From Rapana venosa (taxonomy: Eukaryota > Mollusca > Gastropoda > Neogastropoda > Muricidae), in NCBI GenBank assembly GCA_028751875.1, contig CM054144.1:17949799-18013798 (forward strand): 64,000 bases of DNA. Direction: 5' to 3'. The first letter of the stretch is position 1. Every line of letters begins with the position of its first letter. The notes beneath the pieces are model-generated. The model saw only the letters and a program-made list of their open reading frames with translations, made no database searches and had not been told where the DNA came from. This document shows, piece after piece, positions 21,623-33,556 of the stretch. Position numbers and translations under genes: made by a program.

Positions 21623-24600
21623 ATGAAGCAACTGGTGTTAACTGCAGGTAAGCTGTACAGGATTTGTATTTGTGTTTTAACTTTTGTTTTCTAAATCACA
21701 TCCAGAAACACAGTCGTTAAATTCCAAGAAAAAATTAACACCTCTGTTATGACCTTTTTTAGAAACTAAATATTGATGCCAAATGTAAACCTGCAATTTT
21801 TTAGAAGTAATTTATGACTGATCTTTTTCATTGTACAATTGCATGAAAATAAAATGAAAGAAAATAAACTTTTTATGAGAACGGATATGCTGACCAAGAA
21901 AAAATTACTGACAAATTATAGGCAAGTTGTGTCTACATTTATGGTAAACCAGTTATATTTCATGTTTTTAGTGAGTCATACATAATTCCAGTTTGTCAAA
22001 CACACCGCAACCAATTTTTTTTTAAAAATCAGTAGCCCATCAGAACTGTCGCAAGTATTCCTGCTGTAGTTTCGTAGATCATCAAATTTCATAGATGCAT
22101 TAATAGATCTGTTGTTTTGTTGTTGTTCTTTTAAAGTAGATTGTAGGAGATTTTACATCGCTGGCAAAAAGTACAGACTAAAAATATATGTGTATAATTT
22201 GACACAACATATTCTACAGTACACGTAAAAGCTCAGTTTTGGAGCTATGGGGGTCCGAGGCCAATGTTGATTGTACTCTAGGTGATGATTGAAATCACTC
22301 TTGCAAGTTCATGTCGTTTCAAGCCCAGTCAAAATCGAAGGTCTAATTGTGGCTGCAGTTAAAGGCCGTATGATTTGCTGTTTTGAATAAAGTTTTTTTT
22401 AATGACTGGATCAACTTTATGAATATACGCTTTTTTCCTCGGCTTTATCTTATTACAAAAATTATAAACAACAATATTCCCTTAGTCGGAATGCTGCTAC
22501 GTTCATGGTGGACAAAAACGTTGCATACGCAAAATCTCACCATTGGTGAACCTCAGAGCTCTAGCTGAGGAATGAAAAAAAAAACCCACGAATAAACAAG
22601 AATGAATCCTTGGGGTCAGACACACAGCATCGATATATCAATGAGAAAATGTGACCTTTCCCCACATATCAAAGCATTCAAAGTAGGAAAGGAAAGTAGC
22701 AGACTGGACTTGTCAGTATGCCATTCGTTTATAGTACAAATAGATTCCATGTTAATTAATAATCAGTTTCCTTGAATGCGTTGAATGTATGTTGCAGTCA
22801 GTGTTTCAACATATTTTTCAGCCATTTCTTAGAATCAGACTTTTATTTTATTTTATGGTTTAAAAACCAGCCCAGTGGTAATTACCAATACTTATTTACT
22901 TACGGGGACTGGATGTAAAAAAGGCACATAAATGCTTATTCCATTATCCTTGATATAAAAGATAAATAAATAAATAAATACATACATAAAAAATATTTAC
23001 TACCACGTTTAATTTTCTTGGATATGGATGTCACTCTCCATCACAAAACCAATCTTAACTGGCTTGATCCTCTCCACAACTCTAGCTGAAAATAACTGAT
23101 GGGAGCCAATCTGGGGCAGTTTGATTGTTTTCAAAAATATCTTCTTACATCTTAATCTTCTTATGTGATATCCATTTAGTTCCATTTGTATTAAAGAAAT
23201 CTTAGATTTAATAGCCTGACTTAAAATTACAATTAACTCGTACAAATATGTCAGAGTCTGTTTTCTCAAAATGGTCGTCAGTATAGTTGCCTACTTTGAA
23301 TGGCAATAACTCACCTAGATTTTTCTATTTAGCATTAATTTTCAAATCTAATTAATCAGAAAAGGGTAAGAAAAATGAAACATACATATATCTTCAAACT
23401 TTCAAAACTTGAGTTAAGACTAGTTTTGCTGAGGATAGTCACTTATGGTAATTAGTATTTTAAGGTGTTCTGTCAAGCTTGGCTAACTCTTTAATTATCA
23501 ATACTAATTACTGCAGCTTTTCACTGTGTTGTTTATTACAGTCCATCCTATTTTCAACTTGCTTTTCATTTGATAGTTTTTAACATACTAGTTAATGTGA
23601 ACAGACTATGACAAAAATGCACAAATTTACACAAACTTTATCGATTTTTAAACAATAGATTATAAACTTGTCAGTAACAATATCAACAAGAACCTGGTTT
23701 TAATCGTTAAAAAAGTGATTGCAACCTTCAAGTATGTCCTTCATTTAGCTTTTAAAGAGTATTCGTATAATCATTGCTTGTTGTACTCATTTCATGTATT
23801 GGTGCTACATTGTTTCTGAACTAAACAATTTTGTTTAAGCCATTCAGTTTTTATAGCATATATGTCGATTCTGTAGTCCTCTCGGTTATCTAAATAGAAA
23901 TATCTCTAAGATTTTGGGACAGTCTTGGTCATTTTTCAAATGCATGTCATGTCTGTTTTCCAGTGTGTGTCCTGTTCTTGGCGGGAGCCAACTGCCAGTC
24001 AGTGGTTCAGCAGTGTCTGGCTGATCAAATCCGCAACAGAAACAACGACGACGGCGACAACGATGGCAACAACAATAACAACAACAACAATAACATCAAC
24101 AACAACAACATCAACAACAATATCAACAACAACATTAACAACAACAACAACTTGAATCAGCAACAGCCCCAGTCAGCTGAAGAAGCAACTTTCAATGCGT
24201 TTCAGTCTATCTGTCGGTGAGTATAATAATTTTATATTCTATGATGGACATTGATGATGTAGTTGTTGTATTTACAAATAACCATGCATCAGGCTCACAT
24301 AAGATTCGGCTCTTTCTTAATCTGTCGCTACGCTAATGTTAGTCTCTGTTTCTGTCTCTGGGTTTTTGCCAGCATGTGTTCAATGTGTTTACCTCTCTGT
24401 TGTTTCTAGTAGTCTGCCTCAGTCAGTCTTTGTCTCTGTGTGTCTGCCCATCTGTTTCTCTCTGTTTTTCACTGTTTCTATCTGTCTGTCTGTCTGCCTG
24501 CCTGCCTGCCTGCCTGTCTGTCTATCCTGTCTGTCTGTCTGACTGTGTCCGTCCGTCCGTCCGTCCGTCTGTCTGTCTGTCTGTCTGTCTCTTAATCCCC

Positions 24601-27600
24601 CCCCCCCCCCCCCCCACCCCTCAAGTGCCCAGTTTTGTAAAAAAAAAAAAAAAAAAAATCACAGCGAATATAAACAGTCTATACTGGCCTTCTGTGACAC
24701 TTCAGACGTGTAGGCCCTATTTCCCTGTCCATGCAAGTTGTGTTATCCTCTGGTGGCACGCACACACACACACACACACACCACACACACCCACACACAC
24801 CCACACACACACCTGTACCTCTGCTTCATTGACTACTCAAAAGCGTTCGACAAAGTACGACACTCCGACTTGTTTGATATTCTGGCAGGGCTATACATCG
24901 ACGGAAAAGATCTTCGAGTCCTCAGAAACATATATTGGGAACAGGAGGCAGCCATTAGAGTCGACAATGACATCAGTCAATATAGACCAATCTGCAGGGG
25001 TGTGAGGCAGGGCTGCGTGTTCTCGCCTGATTTATTTAATGTATATAGTGAAATAATTCTACGAATATTGAGAATCATGAGGGAATTAGTGTAGGTGGCC
25101 ACAACATCAACAACCTGAGATATGCAGATGACACAGTCCTTATCGCCGACTCTGAAGAAAAACTGCAAAAGATTTTAACAACAGTAACAGACGAAAGCGA
25201 AAAGAAAGGATTACAGCTCAATGCAAAGAAGACAGAATGCATGGTGATCTCGAAAAAAGCTGTTATACCACAATGCAACATAGCCTGTAAAGGAGAGAGA
25301 ATCAGACAAGTAAACACCTTTAAATACCTTGGTTGTACTATCACCCCGGACGGCAAGTGTGACACAGAAATCAAGAAGAGAATCGGTCAATCTAAGGCAA
25401 CTTTTAACAACATGAAATGCACTTTTACCAACAGTAAGATAAGCCTCAAGACAAAGATCCATGTTTTGAGAGCCTACGTATGGTCCATTCTTCTGTATGG
25501 ATGTGAGTGCTGGACCCTAGACAAGGACACAGAACAGCGACTAGAAGCAGTGGAAATGTGGTCATCCGGAGAATCATGAAAGTCTCATGGACAAAAAGAA
25601 AAACAAATGCAGAAGTAATGGAAATGGCTGGGTACAAGAGATCCCTTCTCAACACCATCAGAGAAAGACAGCTCAAATTTTTTGCCCAGACTATAAACAT
25701 CAGGCTCCAGTGACGCTTCCCATTCTGTGTCTGGCTGACCCTGTTCTTGACTTCCCCAAACAGCAACAACGACAAGGACAACGACAACGGCAACAACAAC
25801 AGCTTAATTGCTTTGTTTATACATGTTAATGTTCAGAATATACTTCAAGTCAGAACTTCCAATTTGGCCCTGACCGAAAGCTGGGTCAAAGCTAAGTAGG
25901 GATGTCTACATGAAAAGGGTGTTATGTTGTTAAATTTTATGTTGAGATTGGCTTTATCCATGGCAAATCCTTGACACAGCGACCTGCATTCTCCTTCAAA
26001 GGGGGAAAAATCCTCCGATGTCGGAGTACTGGTACATATGGGGAAAGGTACTTGAAAGGAGTCATATATGCAAACTTTACACCCTGTGTGTACTTTCAAC
26101 ATCCATTGATTCCCAGGTGTGATGTGTGAGTCAGAGTGTGTGATCTGGGTGACACCCACGGTGTTAAGTCGGGGAACGCACAGCAACAACAACGGAACTT
26201 TCAATACCGCCTCTAAACCGCTTCAGTGGCGTCTCGAACATGTCCTGATCATACTCAGTTATCGTCAGTAAACAACAGCAGCAACAAAAACAACAAAAAC
26301 AACAAGCTGACTGGTGTTTCTGTCCTTTTTTGTTGTTGCAGGAACTACCAGGCGTACATCCAGTGTTTCCAGAACAGACTGTGGGGTTCCACTGAAGCCT
26401 CAGACAGGTTCCTGTCCCTGCTGTTCCAGCCTCGGGACATGACCATCGCCTACAGAGGGCTTTGTCAAAACCTGAACGGTGAGTTATTCACAGTCTTTTC
26501 TCTTGGGCATGCAGAGGCATTCGTATGCATAAGCATGAACACAGTTGAGCGTTGTACCGGTGAAGATACATACGTAGAAGGCCTGCACAACCGCACTACA
26601 GAACGCACAGTATACAATATTATAAACTCTTATTGGAATTGGGATGACTGATTATGGCGCAATACCTTCCACTGAAAATGTAGCCTGTTGTACCATACAC
26701 CTGATATTCATGACACTGTGTATGTTTGTACCTATCTACTCTAGCACGTATATTTGTTCTTACTGCTTGATTAAATATCGTGGGTCAAATGAAAATATGC
26801 CAACCAAAAATGGAAAAAAAATCAGTCATACAAGTTCTTTTATAATGGTGATATCTATTTAAAAAACAATAACAACAAATCAAATAACTGAATACCAATG
26901 AAGAAATGAAACACCAAAAATAACAACAAAAGACGTTCCCATACAAGTTTTCGTGTCTCTGCAGTGGTGTAAACGATACAGAATACAAGACTGAGTAGCA
27001 CGAGTTCCTGTTGTTCCCTTTATTCAGTGCATAAACCATGTTCTGAGACTGCCCTTTCCTTCTCCCTTCGTGCAGTGGTTCAGCAGAACATCCAGTGTCT
27101 GCTCAGCACCCTGAGGTCCGGCGCTGCTACACGGACTTCAACAATGGCGTGCAGCAAGTGGTCACCCAGCAGAACCAAGCTCAGCTGCCCAGAGCCACGC
27201 TACAGGAATTGGCCTGCAAGTACGTATTCTGAAATGATGCTGATGGCTGTTGTTGCAGTTATGGATGTTCTTGTTGTTGCTTTTTTTATTGTTGTTGTTG
27301 CTGCTGTATTTTTTAGAGCCTGTTTGACCGCTCAAAGCTTTTAACTTATACATTTAAGACAAATGTAGTCAGGTATGTCCCGATTTTTTTCCCATCAAAA
27401 CAAACTTTATTATCATCATTCCGTCCCTAGGTCCTAATTTACCTTTTTTTCAAAAGAGAAAAGTGAATTATAAATAATAATGTCTCGACCACTGGGGGAT
27501 TCCATTCAACAAAAGATGCAAAACCACCATTGGTTCATTCACTGCCAGAATACTCAACTCTCTTATCCTACAAAATCGATAACAGTACTGTATATGTGTG

Positions 27601-27611
27601 TGCATGGGTAT

Positions 27612-27679
<68 letters not shown>

Positions 27680-28356
27680 ATCGCGCGCGCGCACGTACAT
27701 GCGTCTGTGCGTGCGTGCATGGGTGTGTGGTAACATCTACCACTCCTATTTTTCTCTGAAAATCAGATTATTGATAATCATACTTTCTATTGCCAGTCCA
27801 TGAGTATGTCTCCAATATAAAAACTAGTTCTAAAGAAGGGAGTTCCAAAAAGGCGATTTAACCAGTCTAAAGACTAATCCCTGATTGATAATGCTTTCCA
27901 AATGATCAGTAATAATCCCGCTTATAGTCCTGGGTATTTCCTGGGTCCTAAATAACATTTTGATATAAAAACAACAACAACAACAACTGTCCTGTCTCTG
28001 ACCGACAAACTTGAAAAATGCCTGATGTGCTTAAATCATTACTAAAATATATTCTCTTTGTGTGTATTGTATTGTATTGTATTTCTATAAACGTATATTT
28101 TTCTGTACGTTGTTGCAGCATCTCCATAGCCCGTTATCAGTGTGAAACAAACGTGTACGGGTTCTGTAACCAGGAAGCTGGACAGGTCATGCGAGACTTC
28201 TTCTATGCTGGAGTTCCAGAACAATGCCGAAATACCACAGGAGTTACGTCCCTGTTTGTCCAGTTGTGGGGTGGGGCCGCAGGAATCACTGGATCTAAAG
28301 TTCTCCATTTTGTTTCCATAGGCTTGGTGTTGCTGTGGTCAGCCATGTTTGCGTAA
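21623..28356 (+). CDS. Secreted Cys-rich, Asn-rich, probably GPI-anchored protein
   Basis: Five exons: 21623-21647, 23964-24216, 26342-26478, 27084-27219, 28119-28356 (TAA included); 789 nt, 262 aa. All borders are GT-AG and all phases join. The signal peptide is split by intron 1: MKQLVLTA then VCVLFLAGANC. A short helical segment (QSVVQQCLADQIRNRNN) leads to an Asn tract of about 45 residues with scattered Ile (about residues 32-75), encoded by imperfect AAC repeats. The folded part follows: FNAFQSIC, YIQCFQNRLW, RGLCQNLNAEHP, RRCYTDFNN, LQELACKN, YQCETNVYGFCNQEAG, FFYAGVPEQCRNTTG. That gives nine regularly spaced cysteines after the tract, counting QQC before it, with one N-glycosylation site (NTT). 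The C-terminus has GGAAGITGSK then a 16-residue hydrophobic end, as expected of a GPI signal. I recognise no named family; an extracellular helical disulfide domain is inferred. Exon 4 was given the second of two tandem acceptors because only it keeps the frame. Confidence 0.8.
22480..22575 (+). mobile_element. SINE tail type 2 in intron 1
   Basis: AGTCGGAATGCTGCTACGTT, the CTCACCATTGGTGAACCTC core and GAGCTCTAGCTGAGGAATGA. No head seen. Confidence 0.7.
22576..23963. other. Rest of intron 1 with SINE tail type 1
   Basis: A SINE tail type 1 lies at 22,902-22,995 (GGGGACTGGATGTAAAAAAG, CATTATCCTTGATATAAAAG, then AAATAAATAAAT). The rest is AT-rich with no signal. Confidence 0.7.
24475..24655. 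repeat. (GTCT)n, (GTCC)n, poly-C and poly-A tracts
   Basis: GTCT/GCCT tetranucleotide repeats from about 24,480 to 24,590, a C run at 24,598-24,616 and an A run at 24,639-24,657. They precede the LINE fragment in intron 2. Confidence 0.9.
24800..25725 (+). mobile_element. Non-LTR retrotransposon RT fragment in intron 2
   Basis: RT landmarks in order: LCFIDYSKAFDKVRHSDLF (about 24,821-24,877, with the first catalytic Asp), RGVRQGCVFSPDLFNVYSE (about 24,995-25,052), a frame change near 25,080, NNLRYADDTVLIADSEEKL (about 25,110-25,166, with catalytic Y-A-D-D), KTECMVISKKA, TFKYLGCTITPDGKC (about 25,318-25,362), LLYGCECWTLD (about 25,491-25,523), then another frame change and VIRRIMKVSWTKRK, RQLKFFAQ. 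The 5' part and 3' end are missing. At least two frame breaks make it inactive. It is related to the decayed copy at 13,395-14,875 by the shared motif order. Confidence 0.92.
25726..26341. other. Rest of intron 2
   Basis: A short CAACGACAA-rich stretch follows the LINE fragment (25,761-25,803). Otherwise no recognised feature. Confidence 0.6.
26479..27083. other. Intron 3, no feature seen
   Basis: AT-rich with AACAA-type simple sequence near 26,860-26,930. Ends in a pyrimidine tract with two tandem AG acceptors at 27,074-27,075 and 27,082-27,083. Confidence 0.6.
27220..28118. other. Intron 4 with (TG)n tract
   Basis: (TG)n at 27,598-27,678 flowing into CGCGCGCGC at 27,683-27,691. A GTTGTTGTT-rich area lies near 27,250-27,305. 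No gene. Confidence 0.8.
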
Positions 28357-28429
28357 ATTATGCAAGTGTGTCTGCATAGAGAAATCAGGAATTAGCAGCA
28401 CCAATAAACCAAACAGCTATACTCAAGAG

Positions 28430-28530
28430 TTCACACACACACACACGCGCTCGCACACACACTCACACAGACACCCCCCCTCCCCCCCCCCCCCCCCACC
28501 CCCCCCCACAAACACACACACACACAAGGC
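28430..28530. repeat. (CA)n and C-rich tract in the 3' UTR
   Basis: CACA repeats, then C runs with single T or A interruptions, then CACA again, between the stop codon and the poly(A) signals. Confidence 0.9.
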
Positions 28531-28657
28531 ACCGATAAATCTAGAATGCTTAACTTAGATCAGATGATGGATGAAAATCAACCTGAATGCTCAGTAATAA
28601 TAAGTGAAGCCACGAGAAATTAGTTTCAGATGTTCTTTTCAATGATTGATGCTTGTA

Positions 28658-28671
28658 AATAAAACAATAAA
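28658..28671 (+). promoter_or_regulatory. Poly(A) signals of the Cys-rich gene
   Basis: Two AATAAA hexamers at 28,658-28,663 and 28,666-28,671, about 300 bases after the stop codon. A GT-rich stretch at 28,720-28,738 could serve as downstream element. Confidence 0.55.
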
Positions 28672-28944
28672 ATTTGTAAAGCACAGTTTCCTGGGAATTG
28701 TCTGCTCTCAGCTACAGTTTCATGTGTGTGTGTGTGTACTCTCTCTCTCTCCACCTCTCAGAATGACAATCTGAGTAATCTTTAAAGATGAATCAACAGG
28801 GGGAAAAAAGAAGAAAAAACTACATAACGAATCACATAATGGCATAGACTTTGACTTGATATGTTGTCACCAGGATGATAACCCATGCAAATCACTACTG
28901 CAAGCTAACTAAACCAGTGCAAAATCAAATCAAACTAAAGGAAA

Positions 28945-29045
28945 CCCCCGAAGTCAGAATGCGGCTACCTTAATGGTGGGCAAAAACGGTCGCATACGCA
29001 AAATCTCACCATTGGTGAACCCCGAAGCTCTAACCAGGGAATGGG
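28945..29045 (+). mobile_element. SINE tail type 2
   Basis: One of the best preserved copies: CCCGAAGTCAGAATGCGGCT, GGTCGCATACGCAAAATCTC, ACCATTGGTGAACCCCGAAG, CTCTAACCAGGGAATGGG. No tRNA head is adjacent. Confidence 0.75.
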
Positions 29046-29474
29046 AAAAAAAGAAAGAACAAGAGAACAAACAAAAAAATGAAAATCAGCCTGTATTTGT
29101 ATGACTGATTGGCAATCAAAACAAAGCAACAACAAACAAACAAACAAAAAAACAAAATAAATGGAAAGAAAGAAAGAAAAAGCAAGAATGAAAAAAGACA
29201 GAAAAAATTGAATGGTAATGTTCATGCTGAGGGTCATACTGTAGCAACACACACACACACACTCGCACACACGCACGCACGCACATAATATATGCGAGCA
29301 TGCAAACTAAGCTGCTCCGAACTAGCACCACAGAAAAGTAAACACGAGCATGCATTAACAAACAAAAAAAACCACCCCCAAAACCTAGCATGCAAAAAAA
29401 ATGTGATTGATGTATGGAAATTTGCATCAGAGGCCTCCCAGTATACTGAACTGTAGACATTGTCAATGTAATCT

Positions 29475-29800
29475 TCTTCTTCGTCATAGAACGTTCAGAC
29501 AGCTACTATTGATGTCTGTCATATGAGCGAAAATGCGTTGCGCTGCCCGTTAAGAGCTTGAGAAGTCAGGCAGGCCCATCGCATCCGACTTCGGTGTAGG
29601 AGATAACTGCTATATTTTATGTCTTTCTTTAAAAACAAAAAAATATATAAAGCAGGAGAATGGACCAAGAAGACAGTAAATTGACAAGACGGTGACAGGG
29701 GAAAAGGAACAAGGCAGAAACAAAGAGAGGGATGATATACTTTCGAGAAGGTGGGGATGCTATTTATAATACCAGGCCCCAAGCATCCTAACAGGGGAAC
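29475..29800 (+). mobile_element. Interspersed repeat family C
   Basis: Same ordered landmarks as 2875-3215: CTTCTTCTTCGTC, TGAGCGAAAATGCGTTGCGC, AAGTCAGGC, GCATCCGACTTCGG, GCAGGAGAATGGACCAAGAA and ACCAGGCCCCAAGCATCC. Confidence 0.75.
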
Positions 29801-30596
29801 AATGTCAACTAAAGCAACTGGCTGTACTGCTGTGTATTGGTAGCCGGTATGTGTATATCAGGCCAGCATACATGTCACATATATATGCGTGTGCTGCGCC
29901 GCCTATGAAACATAAGTTCCCATGTGAATCTTCAGAAACCCTAAAAAAAAATTTCCACATTAATTCCTTTAGATTCTTGTACATGAATCTAAAGAAGCCT
30001 ATGTAATTTTCAGAATTTTACATGAAATGTAAGATGTGCGGCAAGGTCTCCTTTCTTCCACAACCACAATGGACATTTTCGTGCCACAAGCACTGGCTAT
30101 ACTGCTTGATTACCGAATAGTAGATTTACTGACTACACAAAAACTCAAATTTAAAGCATCCCTCTCTTCTCTCTTATCTACCCCAAGAGTCACCGGGGCA
30201 CTGCAGTAAATTTTTCAGGTTGTATTTCTAGGGCAAGTTGGACGTGGCGGAGCCCATCCTTCGCCGGGTATTGAGTGCATGCTGGGTGCATTTGTGTTTC
30301 CATAACCTGCCGAACACTGGCATGAATTACGAGGTGTTTAATGTGTATATTCAATCTTCATCATGCATAATTATATGCACAAAGGGATTGAAGGCACTGG
30401 CAGGTCTGTCCTTTAAACTGGCACAGCAGATAAAACAGATCCCCACCCTGTCATTATTAGACACCGCTGCCACGATTGGCGACTTCATGGATCCACGGGG
30501 TTTAAGTTAAACGCTTTTGTCCAGTTGTCTGTAATTTAGACATATACATCCATTTATGCACTGTATCATCCCCTTCACTCTCAAACCTCCACCCCA

Positions 30597-30652
<56 letters not shown>

Positions 30653-31130
30653 GCATGCCCCCGCCCATACAAGTGTACACATGACATACTTTCGGTTTTA
30701 AGTACAACCACAGCTTCACGACTCATAACTAGACCTATGGAATGATACAGGTTTATCAGAAAAGGCGTATATAGTCGTTATATAGATGAAGGTGATGATG
30801 ATGATGATGCTATTTGGAGCAAAAGAAGAGGGAAGAAAAGAAAAGCTGATCAGGTTTGTGTATGGGGTGCAGGTGAGGGGAATAAACGGCTGCCAAGACT
30901 GAATCCATATTTCAGACCATAATTTTTTTGAATTACTGATATCTTTAGTGCAAAAGTGTTAACGAGAAAAGTAATAAACACTTCTGATATAGTCTTAATG
31001 GTACAACTATCTATTATTGTGTTTTTTTCTGATTAGCATTCCATCCACTCTCTACAATAATATATTTCCTTTCCCACCATCTCACCTTGACCCCACATAA
31101 CCCTTTTCTGCGGAGCTTGTACATTCTATC
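29801..31130. other. Spacer between the Cys-rich gene and OFD1
   Basis: No gene supported. A (CT)n/(CA)n tract lies at 30,600-30,652 and a small GAT repeat at 30,790-30,810. A 90-codon open frame at 30,238-30,510 has no recognisable motif or splice context. Confidence 0.6.
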
Positions 31131-31169
31131 ATGGCAGCTGTTACTACCGAAGCGATTTCGAAAATGTGA
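31131..31169 (+). promoter_or_regulatory. Possible uORF upstream of OFD1
   Basis: ATG at 31,131 opens a 12-codon frame (MAAVTTEAISKM) ending TGA at 31,167-31,169, 89 bases before the OFD1 ATG and in another frame. If transcription starts upstream of it, it could lower OFD1 translation. A sequence resembling a 3' splice site (TTTTTCTGATTTGAACAG, ending 31,202) lies between, so a 5' UTR intron is also possible. Confidence 0.3.
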
Positions 31170-31258
31170 AGACGTGTTGCTATCGTTTTTCTGATTTGAA
31201 CAGGAAATACGCTAACGAGGTAGATCTTGATAATAAGTTATCTTCTTGCCATCCAAAA

Positions 31259-32393
31259 ATGGCAGACAAAGCTCCGGAGTATTTGTCAGCAGAAGAACTA
31301 CGAAATCGTCTCTATCACAGCCTGAGGAACCGCGGACTTGTCAATTCAATCAAGGTTTGTTGACAAGTATAGCTCATTGTCTTTTATTGCAAGAAAGTGT
31401 CAGCAGCAATCATTATATTCTAACCAAGAGTTTGTATTCATCGCATCTTGTTCTCTTGGGAGTTTTAAAAGTGTACTGTTTTTGCAAGAAACAAAGTAAC
31501 TTGTTGTAGGGTTCAGAAGTGTATGTTTTCGTGTTCAGACATGTAGTGATGTATGATATAAACAGTTGAGTTTTGCATGCATCTTGAAAGTTGAATATTA
31601 GAATGAATACGCAGGATAGTTGAATGAACACAAGACTTTTTTAAGTTCACATCAGTAGTTTTGTTTGTAAACTTTGCCTTGTATTTGAATGATTTCATCT
31701 TGCATACAACATTTGTATGGTTTTAGGTTTGGTTTGGTTTAAAAACCAAGTAACTGTGTTACTGTAATTGTTTATTTTGTCCATAAGTCTTGTGTGTTTA
31801 CATAGGTAGCTCATGAGATAACCATCAGTATGTCTTTTTGTAGTTTTAGATATAAATTAATAACATTTGACACACCAAATTAAAACAACTTAATTAAAAC
31901 AATTGGAGTCAGATATCATGAGATATGGTTTAATAATTTGTGATACGATTTTAAACAACAAATATTTTAGAAACCTGTCACATTAAGTATGGAATCATCA
32001 GGTTTGCAACTTACAAATGATTGATCTTTGACGGACATCTTCAGTGATCTCTACCCATTTTGATAATATTTGTAACCCAAATTTGTTTTCCTTGAGTTTA
32101 ACAACAAGATTATTTAAGCATCAAATATGCTTTGTAGAGCAGTCTTTTGTCATCCACACAAACAAGCTTTAACCCATATATTTCTCCCTGTCTGAGATTA
32201 AAATTGGTCACAATAGCTAAATAGGCTATCTTTATTTTGCTGCAAGTATGATCATTCTCTTTGCAGATACAAGCAAACTTTAAATTCTTAAATCAAGATT
32301 TGACTCATCAGAGAGTAAATTTTATCACATTAGGGCATACATGTTTTTATTTTACTGTAAATTACATTATTTAGGGTGAGTGAGTGAAAGAGA

Positions 32394-32451
<58 letters not shown>

Positions 32452-33523
32452 CTGAATTTGTGTCTTGGTTGTTTTTCCATTTAAAGTGACTTCCTTTCAA
32501 ACTATCATTTGAATTTTTTCAGTCCCAGCTCCGTACAAACTTGATCACAGAGCTACAGCAATCTGTGCAAGGACCACTAAGTCTGCATGACCTAGATACT
32601 CGAGAAAGTGACCCTTTGATATTGCGTGCCACCAACAGTCTCATAGCTGATCATCTGCGCCGAGCAAAGTATGAATACTCCTTGGGTGTCTTTCTGCCTG
32701 AGAGTGGACTTGCTCAGGATAAGGTAAGTAGTGTGTGTGTGTGTGTGTGTGTGGTGTCAATGTGCATTGTGCAGGCACATGCATATGTGTATGTAGCAAC
32801 CAAAAAGAATGAAGTATAAAGAACAGCAGTGGACAAACCATTTGTCTGGGATTTATTTTTCACATTCAAGTTTAGACACCCTTTGAATATGTGATTTTTG
32901 AAAGAGAACATTTTTAAGAATAGATCAGATAATTTCAGAGTCAGTGGTTTGCTAAGTATTATTTTTTATCAGTGTATGAATATTTGTTGCCAGACACGTT
33001 GGGTATGCTTCAAAGTACATTCTTCTTGCAGTTTCATATACCATATTAGACAGCATATGAAAAAGCTCTGGGATTTTAGAAGATGTTAATTAGACAGCTC
33101 AAATGAATATCTAAGAAGAATTAATCAAAAATTTGATTTTTTAAAATGTGGTTATTAATTTACACTATCCAGACTAAATATAGGGTGTATACATGTGTTT
33201 ATAAATGTTTCTTTGTGTGTGGAAGAGTGTACATGTATATAGTGACATAAATGGGGGCAAGAATATTTGCAAGCATGTCTATCATTGATGTTATGAAATT
33301 TTCAGATTTTCCAGCCTGAAGACCTGATGAGACTTCTGCATATCAGTCCAGAGTCACGACTGTACAAACAGCTGGTACGTTTTAGTAAGCTAACCAGTGT
33401 GAAATCTTCACCATCATCATCGTCAGTCCCTTCACCTAGATGGTCCAGTCTCATATGTTCTCTGTCCACCTCCTCTTCTTTCTGCCCGTCCATTTTCCTT
33501 TCTTGAGTGTCCTTTGCAGGATA

Positions 33524-33556
<33 letters not shown>

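Noticed and set aside
30238..30510. 90-codon ORF between the Cys-rich gene and OFD1
   Set aside because: No motif, no start context and no supporting neighbour exon; not called.
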